Under the pieces are notes generated by a model. That model was given only the letters and a program-made list of their open reading frames with translations, had not been told where the DNA came from and ran no database searches. Both the position numbers and the translations under genes were made by a program. This document shows, piece by piece, positions 57,759 through 64,000 of a stretch of DNA of 64,000 nt (its first letter is position 1; every line of letters starts with the position of its first letter). The stretch covers positions 62,001 through 126,000 of the forward strand of contig JAHJNN010000017.1 of the NCBI GenBank assembly GCA_018820765.1, written 5' to 3'. This DNA comes from Gammaproteobacteria bacterium (GTDB taxonomy: Bacteria; Pseudomonadota; Gammaproteobacteria; Burkholderiales; Thiobacillaceae).

Positions 57759-59951
57759 TCACGCCTCGAACCTGAACCCCTTCTCGGTGAACAGACTGAG
57801 GCAGGCATCGACCACCTTTTTGCAATACAACCGGCCACGGTTCGCCTTGATCTCCGCCAGCGCCGCCTCGAACCCGATCGCTGAACGATAGGGACGGTGG
57901 CTCCCCATCGCCTCGACCACATCGGCCACCATCACGATCCGGGCTTCGAGGATGATCTCCTCGGCGGGCAGCCCCTGCGGGTAACCCGATCCATCGAGCC
58001 GCTCGTGGTGCTGCAGCACGGCCTGCGCAACCGGCCACGGGAATTCCAGGTTCTTCAGGATGTCGTAGCCGGACTGCGGGTGCGCCTTGACCATGGCAAA
58101 CTCGATATCCGTCAGCCGGGTCGGCTTGCTCAGAATCTCCGCCGGTACGGCAATCTTGCCGATGTCGTGCAGGTAGCCGATGACGCGCAAGCCTTCGACC
58201 TGGCGCTCGGGCAGCCCCATTTCCTTGCCGATGGCACAGGCCAGCTGCGACACGCGTCGCTCGTGGCCTGCGGTATAGGGGTCGCGCAGCTCGACCATGC
58301 TGGCAATGGCCTCGACCGTGCTGTTCATGGAACTTCTCAGGTGGCCGAGCGTAGCGTGCAGATTCTGGTCCAGACGCAACGCATGCACGCCGATCGCGAT
58401 ATCGCCGGCGACCTCGGTCAGGAAATGGATGGCCTGCTCGTCAAAGGCATGGCGCGCTCCCGAATAGATGGACAGCACGCCATTCACCTCGCCCTCGAAA
58501 ACCAGAGGGACGGCTGCCGCGGACTTCAGGCCCCAGGTCTGCACGATCTCCCTCCATGGCTCATAGCGCGGATCGTTCTCGATATCATCGGCCACGACGG
58601 ACCGCCCTTCGCGGGCGGCCGTGCCCATCACCCCGCCGCCAAGCGGGGAATCATCCCAGCGGACGCTCAGGGAAGAAGCCATCTCCACGCTGAATCCCGC
58701 CCAGCCGACGGATTTCAGGACATGGTCCGGCAGCCTGATGCCGACAATCACCCCGACGATGCCTTCGAGCCCTTTCAGCGCTTCGCATACAAAGCGGTAC
58801 AATGCCTCCTCGTTCTCGGCGACGAGCAAATACTCATTGATGCCGCGGATGGTCTGCAGCAACTGGTTGAGCCGGCCCAGCTTGATCTCGTGGTCTTTGC
58901 GCGCGGTGATGTTGTCAAACAAAGCAACAAAATACCCTTTCTGCGGGCTGTAAACGGACAATGAAAACCATATGTCCAGAGCCGGCACATACGTTTCAAG
59001 CTTCTCCGGCACGCCGCTTGCGGCCACCCTGCCGTAAACCTCGAACAATTCCGGATTGGTTTCTCGAATGCCCGGGATGACATCGCTGACCTTTTTCCCG
59101 ATCACATCTTTAAGTCCCGTCAGGGTTTCAAATGCGGGATTCACGTCCAGGTAAACAAAATCACACGGCAAGTTATCCTCGTAAACCATGCGGCAATATG
59201 CAAGGCCGCCAAGCATATTTTCAAACAGCGACCGGTATCGCTCTTCGCTTTCCCGTATCGCTGCTTCCGAGCGCACACGCTCGGTGATATCCATCATGTA
59301 GACACGGGCCAGGTCGCTCCCGGGAACCGGATAAAGATGCTGTTCGAACGTGGCCTGTCCAATATGGAGCTCGCGCACCACTTCCCTGCGTTCGCCGTTC
59401 CCCAGCGCTTCCGACAGATCCCCCAGCGCATCACGCACGGGCTGCGCCACCACCAGATCGGGAAAAACCTTTGCGGCAGCCGGATTGATGTAGGTCAATT
59501 CTCCGACGGCATTGATCTCGAGCACCGGATAGGGATTCATCCTGGGGAAAAATGCCAGCCGCGTGATCTCCTGCTGGGTTTGCTGCCGCTCCAGCGCGCG
59601 CTGGATATGCCGCAGCAGTTTCTCGACATCATAGGGTTTCAGCAGGTACGAGAACGCCCCCTTGTTAGTCGCCTCGACTGCTGTATCGAGCGAGGCATGG
59701 CCGGTCAGGATGATGGCCTCGGTCAGCGGCGCTGCCGCCTTGATCTTTTCCATCACCTCGATGCCCGACATATCCGGCAGCATGAGATCGATCAACACCA
59801 CGCCGGCGGAAACCCGCAACGCTTCAGCTATCCCTGCTGCGCCGCTCCCCGCACTCACCACCTCGTAGCCCTTGTTGCGCAGGATGTCGGAGAGCGTCTT
59901 GCGGAGGTTGGGATCGTCGTCGACCACCAAGATGGTGGGGGCATTTTTCAT
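57759..59951 (-). CDS. Response regulator REC-PAS-PAS-GAF-HD-GYP (c-di-GMP phosphodiesterase)
   Basis: 730 residues. REC at ~1-125 (ILVVDDDPNLRKTLSDILRN, phospho-acceptor Asp in VVLIDLMLPDMSG, Thr in IILTGHAS, Lys in LLKPYD). PAS at ~130-230 (PVLEINAVGELTYINPAAAK), a second PAS at ~235-355 (FENMLGGLAYCRMVYED, VYLDVNPAFETLTGLKDVIG), GAF at ~370-525, and HD-GYP at ~545-725: GHERRVSQLACAIGKEMG, VIGYLHDIGKIAVPAEIL, VLQHHERLDGSGYPQGLPAE, with HD, HHE and DGSGYP all intact. It should degrade c-di-GMP (or cGAMP) when phosphorylated. Starts 9 bp from the GGDEF gene; the two share a duplicated REC-PAS front end. Confidence 0.93.
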   Translation of the reverse strand: MKNAPTILVVDDDPNLRKTLSDILRNKGYEVVSAGSGAAGIAEALRVSAGVVLIDLMLPDMSGIEVMEKIKAAAPLTEAIILTGHASLDTAVEATNKGAFSYLLKPYDVEKLLRHIQRALERQQTQQEITRLAFFPRMNPYPVLEINAVGELTYINPAAAKVFPDLVVAQPVRDALGDLSEALGNGERREVVRELHIGQATFEQHLYPVPGSDLARVYMMDITERVRSEAAIRESEERYRSLFENMLGGLAYCRMVYEDNLPCDFVYLDVNPAFETLTGLKDVIGKKVSDVIPGIRETNPELFEVYGRVAASGVPEKLETYVPALDIWFSLSVYSPQKGYFVALFDNITARKDHEIKLGRLNQLLQTIRGINEYLLVAENEEALYRFVCEALKGLEGIVGVIVGIRLPDHVLKSVGWAGFSVEMASSLSVRWDDSPLGGGVMGTAAREGRSVVADDIENDPRYEPWREIVQTWGLKSAAAVPLVFEGEVNGVLSIYSGARHAFDEQAIHFLTEVAGDIAIGVHALRLDQNLHATLGHLRSSMNSTVEAIASMVELRDPYTAGHERRVSQLACAIGKEMGLPERQVEGLRVIGYLHDIGKIAVPAEILSKPTRLTDIEFAMVKAHPQSGYDILKNLEFPWPVAQAVLQHHERLDGSGYPQGLPAEEIILEARIVMVADVVEAMGSHRPYRSAIGFEAALAEIKANRGRLYCKKVVDACLSLFTEKGFRFEA

Positions 59952-59960
59952 CTTGAGCGC

Positions 59961-61178
59961 TCAGATTCCTGCGGCAGCTTCCGCCGTCAGGGTTTCGACA
60001 CGGTTTCGACCGTTCGCTTTTGCCAGATAGAGCGCGTCATCCACCCGTTTCAGCAGCGTGTTGAAATCATCTTGCGGCACAAACTCCGTCACCCCGAAGC
60101 TCACCGTGATGGTGTTCACCTTGTCGAACCGGTGTTCCGCGATAGCCTGCCGCAGCTTTTCCGCCGCACTCTTTGCAGAGGTCAGGTCCGACTGCGGCAT
60201 CAGCACCATGAATTCCTCGCCGCCCCAGCGTGCCACCACGTCAACGGCACGGGTGTTTCCCTTCACCACATCGGTGACGGCCCGCAACACCTCGTCACCC
60301 GCATCATGGCCGAAGCTGTCGTTCACGCGCTTGAAGTAATCGAGGTCGTACATGATCAGCGACAGGGGCGTGCCATATCTTTTTGCGCGGTCCATTTCAG
60401 ATGCCAGCATTCGCGAGAACTCCGAGCGGTTTGAAATTCCGGTGAGGCTGTCGGTCGTGGCGAGAAGATGGATTTCCGTTTCATTGCGTTTGCGCTGCGT
60501 GATGTCCGTGACATAGATGCGGATGAGACCGGCATCCCGAACATCGTAGATATGCAGTTCGTAAGTCGCCTCGCCCACCTCGGCCTCGTAGCATATTTCG
60601 TCCAGCCGTCCGCTCCGGAGATCGGGAATCGGCCCCGTCAACCCATTCAGCAAAGGGTGCGACATCCCCATCTCGCCCAGATCGGGAAACAACTTTTCGG
60701 CTGCCGGGTTGGCATAGGTCACCGCTCCGGCAGAATCGAGTTCGATCACCGGGCTGGGATGCAATCGCGGGAAGGACGCCAGGCGGAGGATCTCTTCCTG
60801 TGCCTGCTGGCGCTCGACCCCGTGCCGGATGTTCCGCAGCAGGTCATCCATCTGGTAAGGCTTCAGCAGATACGAATACGCCCCCTGCCGGGTGGCCTCG
60901 ATGGCGGTATCCATCGACGCGTGGCCGGTCAGGATGATCGCCTCGGTCAGCGGCGAAATCGCCTTGATGCGCGCCATGACCTCGATGCCCTGCATGTCCG
61001 GCAGCATCAGATCGATCAGCGCCAGGCTGAACGCGCCCCGCTCCACCTCTGCGATCGCCTCGGCTCCGGTTGCGGCAGCGGCCGTGTCATAGCCCTTGAT
61101 TCTCAGAATATCGGCCAGGGTCTTCCTGAGATTCGGATCATCGTCCACCACCAGGATTTTTGCTTTTGCCTTCACCAT
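59961..61178 (-). CDS. Response regulator REC-PAS-GGDEF (diguanylate cyclase)
   Basis: 405 residues. REC at ~1-125 (ILVVDDDPNLRKTLADILRI, Asp in LALIDLMLPDMQG, TGHAS, KPYQ), PAS at ~130-235 (PVIELDSAGAVTYANPAAEK) and GGDEF at ~240-400. Catalytic elements DLDYFKRVNDSFGHDAGDEV and RWGGEEFMVLMP are intact, and the I-site RxxD is present as RAVD five residues before GGEEF, so product inhibition is likely. Makes c-di-GMP. Its REC-PAS half is closely related to that of the HD-GYP protein downstream, with the same linker VERQQAQEEILRLASFPRL. Gene start is 10 bp from the double-receiver gene. Confidence 0.94.
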   Translation of the reverse strand: MVKAKAKILVVDDDPNLRKTLADILRIKGYDTAAAATGAEAIAEVERGAFSLALIDLMLPDMQGIEVMARIKAISPLTEAIILTGHASMDTAIEATRQGAYSYLLKPYQMDDLLRNIRHGVERQQAQEEILRLASFPRLHPSPVIELDSAGAVTYANPAAEKLFPDLGEMGMSHPLLNGLTGPIPDLRSGRLDEICYEAEVGEATYELHIYDVRDAGLIRIYVTDITQRKRNETEIHLLATTDSLTGISNRSEFSRMLASEMDRAKRYGTPLSLIMYDLDYFKRVNDSFGHDAGDEVLRAVTDVVKGNTRAVDVVARWGGEEFMVLMPQSDLTSAKSAAEKLRQAIAEHRFDKVNTITVSFGVTEFVPQDDFNTLLKRVDDALYLAKANGRNRVETLTAEAAAGI

Positions 61179-61188
61179 GACTCTCCGG

Positions 61189-61932
61189 CTATGACGAGGC
61201 CAGCAGGTTTTGCAGCTTCTTGAGCCGGATGCCCTCGATCATCTGCAATAAGGCATCGACTTCCAGCGGCTTGTATAGGCAAGTGTAGGCCCCGATCCGG
61301 CGCGCTTTCTCGATGGAATTCGCCATCTCCTCGCGGTAACCGGTCACCAGCACCACCGGCTTGGTGGGGTACTTGGCCCGGACCTCCTTCAGCACGTCCG
61401 TGCCATCCGCCGCCCCCAGCTTGAGGTCGAGGACGACAGCGAGCTTGTAGTCCTTCTCCAGATGGTCCAGCACCTTCTGCGGCTCGCTTTCCGTTTCCAC
61501 CCGGTAGCCCCTCAGGGTCAGGATGTCCTTCAGTGTTTTGCAGAAGCCGGGGTCGTCGTCCACCACCAGAATGCTTTCCTCCTTGCGCAACAGGGAAAGG
61601 AAAGAAAGGATCACCTGGAAGTCGAGGGGCTTGCTCATGACGGCGTAGGCGCCGGCACGCTCCGCCTCGGTGACGGTGTCCTCGGTCGCATAGGCGCTGA
61701 CCAGAACAATGGGTAGATCGGGAATGACCGACCGCATTTGTTTCATTGCCTCGACCCCGCTGATACCGGGCATCTTGATGTCCATCAGCACGCAATCCGG
61801 ACGCTCGCGCTTGACCGTATCCACGCCCTCTTCGCCGGTATAAGCCGCGATCGCCTCGTGGCCCTTGATCTTCAGAATGTCGCAGGTCGTTTTGACGATC
61901 CGCCGGTCATCGTCCACCACCAGAATTTTCAT
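61189..61932 (-). CDS. Double receiver-domain response regulator
   Basis: 247 residues, two REC domains in tandem with no output domain. REC1 ~1-122: MKILVVDDDRRIVKTTCDIL, CVLMDIKMPGISGVEAMKQM (Asp), LVSAYATED, VMSKPLDFQ (Lys). REC2 ~125-240: SILVVDDDPGFCKTLKDILT, VVLDLKLGAADGTDVLKEV (Asp), LVTGYREE, LYKPLEVDALL (Lys). It could be a phosphate shuttle or sink between the histidine kinases and the REC-containing cyclase and phosphodiesterase. The 130-bp gap upstream of its ATG separates it from the second kinase gene and ends with GGGAGA before the ATG. Confidence 0.92.
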   Translation of the reverse strand: MKILVVDDDRRIVKTTCDILKIKGHEAIAAYTGEEGVDTVKRERPDCVLMDIKMPGISGVEAMKQMRSVIPDLPIVLVSAYATEDTVTEAERAGAYAVMSKPLDFQVILSFLSLLRKEESILVVDDDPGFCKTLKDILTLRGYRVETESEPQKVLDHLEKDYKLAVVLDLKLGAADGTDVLKEVRAKYPTKPVVLVTGYREEMANSIEKARRIGAYTCLYKPLEVDALLQMIEGIRLKKLQNLLASS

Positions 61933-62062
61933 TGCCGTCTCCCGTTAACATAGATGGGAAGAGCCCTTCGGCTTCGCCCGGGATAAATTCCGCAATGTTC
62001 ATCCGCGTATTGTTTTAATTTCGATCGGGGCTGTGGCCTGTCGCCCCCTACCAGCTTTCCCA

Positions 62063-63058
62063 TCATGGCACCGCCGGGTTGTTGCATGGCAGCGACACGG
62101 TAAACGTACTTCCTCTGCCCGGCTCGCTTTCCACGCCCACGCTGCCGCCGTTGGCCTGCGTCAGGTTCTTCACCACCACCAGCCCCAGGCCGACCCGGCG
62201 CGCCTTGGTGGTGAACATCGGCTGGAACAATCTGGCCTGGTGTTCCGGCGTAATGCCGCTGCCGCTGTCCTGGATGCTGACCATCACGGTTTTCGCCGCC
62301 CGATCTTCGGCCGCCTTGATTTCCAGCGTACCGCCGTCCGGCATCGCTTCCACGCCGTTGGTGATCAGGTTCCACAACACCTGGCGTATTTGCGACGGAT
62401 CAACCCGAATGATGGGGAGAGTTTCAGGAATGTCCAGACGGACTGTGACGGAAGGCGGCACGTCGCACTTGTCCAGAACTTTCCCGATCAATGCTCCGAC
62501 CCTCAGCGCCTCCGGGTGTGGGGGCTTGGTGCGCACGGCATCCAGCAGGTCGGACACGATGCGTTCCGCATCCGCGACCTCGTCCTTGATGATGCCGAGA
62601 TATTCCCGGGTGGTTTCGTCCGCGTCGGTCAGCACGGCCTGAAGGAAATACACGGCGTTGTTTATCACCCCTAGCGGGTTGCGCAACTCGTGTCCCACCG
62701 TATCCGCCACCTGGCCAAGCAGGGCCAGCTTCTCCTGGTGCACCAGCTCATCCTCCATTCGCCGTAGTTCCGCAGCGGTTTGCAGCGAAAGCTCTACCGT
62801 CAGCCACACAAACAGGGCACCGAACAGAAGCACACCGGAAACGAGGGGTTCGTGCCACTCGGTTGGTTGAGTCCAAAGCACCGCGATGTAGCCCAGATAA
62901 CCCGCGATGAAGATAAAAATCAATCCGCTGACGGCAAACCATTTCTTGCGAATCGATCCGGCCGGGAGCATCGCCAGCAGCTTGCGCAGCGAGGCAAGCG
63001 TGGCCAATTGAATAACCAGTCCGATCAGGGCGAAGGATAGGGAAAGGGAGAAAATCAT
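62063..63058 (-). CDS. Membrane sensor histidine kinase (HisKA/HATPase)
   Basis: 331 residues. Three hydrophobic segments in the first ~95 residues (FSLSLSFALIGLVIQLATLA, FAVSGLIFIFIAGYLGYIAV, LVSGVLLFGALFVWLTVELS), no large periplasmic sensor domain, then a coiled-coil linker and the H-box LLGQVADTVGHELRNPLGVI (His near residue 122). HATPase N-box NLITNGVEAMPDGG, G1 box DSGSGITPEHQARLF and G2 GLGLVVVKNLTQANGG are complete. The phospho-acceptor domain is paralogous to that of the next kinase. It is the second of two kinases in the operon, overlapping the first by 4 bp. Confidence 0.92.
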   Translation of the reverse strand: MIFSLSLSFALIGLVIQLATLASLRKLLAMLPAGSIRKKWFAVSGLIFIFIAGYLGYIAVLWTQPTEWHEPLVSGVLLFGALFVWLTVELSLQTAAELRRMEDELVHQEKLALLGQVADTVGHELRNPLGVINNAVYFLQAVLTDADETTREYLGIIKDEVADAERIVSDLLDAVRTKPPHPEALRVGALIGKVLDKCDVPPSVTVRLDIPETLPIIRVDPSQIRQVLWNLITNGVEAMPDGGTLEIKAAEDRAAKTVMVSIQDSGSGITPEHQARLFQPMFTTKARRVGLGLVVVKNLTQANGGSVGVESEPGRGSTFTVSLPCNNPAVP

Positions 63059-64000
63059 GATGTCGGCACCTCCATAGCCGGAAGCGTGACGGTCACCCAG
63101 GTTCCATGGCCCGCTTCGCTTTCCACTTTCACCGTGCCTCCATTGGCCTCGATCAGATTTTTCGCCACCACCAGTCCCAGGCCGATGCCCCGCGCCTTGG
63201 TGGTGAACAAGGGCTGGAACAGCCTGGCCATGTTTTCCGGCGCGATACCGCTGCCGCTATCGCGCACGCTGATGACGATCTCCCCGGCCTGCGCATCCTC
63301 GCGCGCCCGTATTTCCAGCGTGCCGCCCTCCGACATGGCGTCGATGGCGTTGCTGACCAGGTTCCCGAACACCTGTTGCATCTGGGCGGCATCGGCCCGG
63401 ATGGCAGGAAGAGCGTCGGGAAGATCCATGGCAACGGCCACGCTGGCGGGCATGGCGCGTTTGCCCATCACCTCATCGAGCATTTCCGGCAGCCTGAACG
63501 TGGCTCGGTCGGGAGGCCGGGTGCGCACCGCATCCATCAGCGAGGCAACGATAAGCTCCGAGCGGGCGATTTCGGCCCGGATGATTCCCAGGTATTCCTT
63601 GACGCTGGCATCGGCCCCATCGAGCATCGTCTGCAGGAAATACACCGCGTTGCTCATCACTCCCAGGGGATTGCGCAGCTCGTGGCCCACACTGCCCGCC
63701 ACCTGTCCCAGCATCGCCAGCTTCTCCTTGCGTACCAGTTCGTCGCGGGTTTCCCGCAAGGTGTCGACCATGGCGTTGAAGCTGTTTGCCAGCTCGCCGA
63801 ACTCGTCCTTGCTGCGCACCGTCACCTTCTGGTCAAAGCGGCCCTGCTCCACCTGCCGCACGCCCTCGACCAGCGCGCCCAGCGGCCGTAGAAACAATCG
63901 ACCCAACACAACCAGCATCGCGGTCTGCAACAGCAGGATGGCCAACACAATGAACGCCGTCTTCCGCGCCATTTTCGTGATGGGTTCAAAAGCAATATCG
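63055..64000 (-). CDS. Sensor histidine kinase with HAMP (5' end outside window)
   Basis: The frame is open to the right edge of the window (about 315 residues visible), so the N-terminal sensor part is missing. The visible part begins with the second membrane helix (TAFIVLAILLLQTAMLVVLG), then a HAMP domain (RPLGALVEGVRQVEQGRFDQ, DEFGELANSFNAMVDTLRET), H-box LLGQ-like MLGQVAGSVGHELRNPLGVM, N-box NLVSNAIDAMSEGG, G1 DSGSGIAPENMARLF and G2 GLGLVVAKNLIEANGG. Two-thirds of the kinase core is similar in detail to the neighbouring kinase, indicating gene duplication. An ATG at 63972 lies within the frame but is probably internal, since codons upstream of it remain open. Confidence 0.9.
   Translation of the reverse strand, partial: DIAFEPITKMARKTAFIVLAILLLQTAMLVVLGRLFLRPLGALVEGVRQVEQGRFDQKVTVRSKDEFGELANSFNAMVDTLRETRDELVRKEKLAMLGQVAGSVGHELRNPLGVMSNAVYFLQTMLDGADASVKEYLGIIRAEIARSELIVASLMDAVRTRPPDRATFRLPEMLDEVMGKRAMPASVAVAMDLPDALPAIRADAAQMQQVFGNLVSNAIDAMSEGGTLEIRAREDAQAGEIVISVRDSGSGIAPENMARLFQPLFTTKARGIGLGLVVAKNLIEANGGTVKVESEAGHGTWVTVTLPAMEVPTS

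Noticed and set aside
1-64000. CRISPR arrays, transposases, phage genes, tRNA or rRNA
   Set aside because: No direct-repeat arrays, no transposase or integrase motifs and no tRNA-like sequences were recognised by reading; a dedicated RNA search was not possible here.

Overview
The window looks like a chromosomal segment of a Gram-negative betaproteobacterium. I infer this from a nearly complete exosortase A (XrtA/PEP-CTERM) exopolysaccharide (EPS) locus in the gene order typical of Rhodocyclales- and Nitrosomonadales-type genomes, from high GC over most of the window, and from the MazG-like, [2Fe-2S] ferredoxin, alpha/beta hydrolase and NodIJ-like ABC genes that follow it. No rRNA, tRNA, CRISPR array or transposase gene was seen. 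Genus is not determinable from this alone. Layout. (1) 1-16648, plus strand: a tightly packed run of glycosyltransferases (GT4 and GT2), two tandem WbsX/GH99-like proteins, an FG-GAP/ASPIC lipoprotein, an alpha/alpha-toroid protein, a UDP-GlcNAc 2-epimerase, a sulfotransferase, and a 1072-residue fusion of a GT2, a multi-span membrane region and an alkaline-phosphatase-superfamily (sulfatase-like) domain. Many junctions are 4-8 bp overlaps, so most of it is probably one operon. (2) 16697-21754, minus strand: a TPR protein, a GT4, a GT2, a divergent NodB-like deacetylase and a second sulfotransferase. (3) 21874-23700, plus: an AsnB-like amidotransferase that has Asp instead of the catalytic Cys2. 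(4) 23789-54482, minus: accessory genes (secreted lyase-like protein, kelch-like protein, SGNH/MBOAT acylation pair), then the XrtA core. In transcription order the core is export lipoprotein, chain-length protein, tyrosine autokinase, outer-membrane protein, AAA ATPase, WecB, deacetylase, FemAB, GT (TIGR03087 type), exosortase A fused to EpsI, GT (TIGR03088 type), amidotransferase, GT (Daro_2409 type), GT4, a third sulfotransferase, a PaaK/CapK-like ligase, a second toroid protein, a formyltransferase and the O-ligase-like polymerase. (5) 54705-57687, plus: MazG-like pyrophosphohydrolase, thioredoxin-like ferredoxin, alpha/beta hydrolase, NodI/NodJ-like ABC exporter. (6) 57759-64000, minus: a phosphorelay and cyclic-di-GMP module with two paralogous histidine kinases (the first runs off the window), a double-receiver protein, a REC-PAS-GGDEF cyclase and a REC-PAS-PAS-GAF-HD-GYP phosphodiesterase. 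How it may work together: the glycosyltransferases assemble a lipid-linked repeat unit; WecB, formyltransferase, amidotransferases, MBOAT/SGNH, sulfotransferases and deacetylases would tailor it; the ligase/polymerase, chain-length protein, kinase, export lipoprotein and outer-membrane protein would polymerise and export it; XrtA processes PEP-CTERM proteins whose genes are not in this window. The most unusual points are the GT2-sulfatase-like fusion with a Thr at the nucleophile position, three sulfotransferases in one EPS locus, the Cys-less AsnB, the cyclase/phosphodiesterase pair built on one duplicated REC-PAS module, and a palindromic repeat that now codes for the N-terminus of the FemAB protein.
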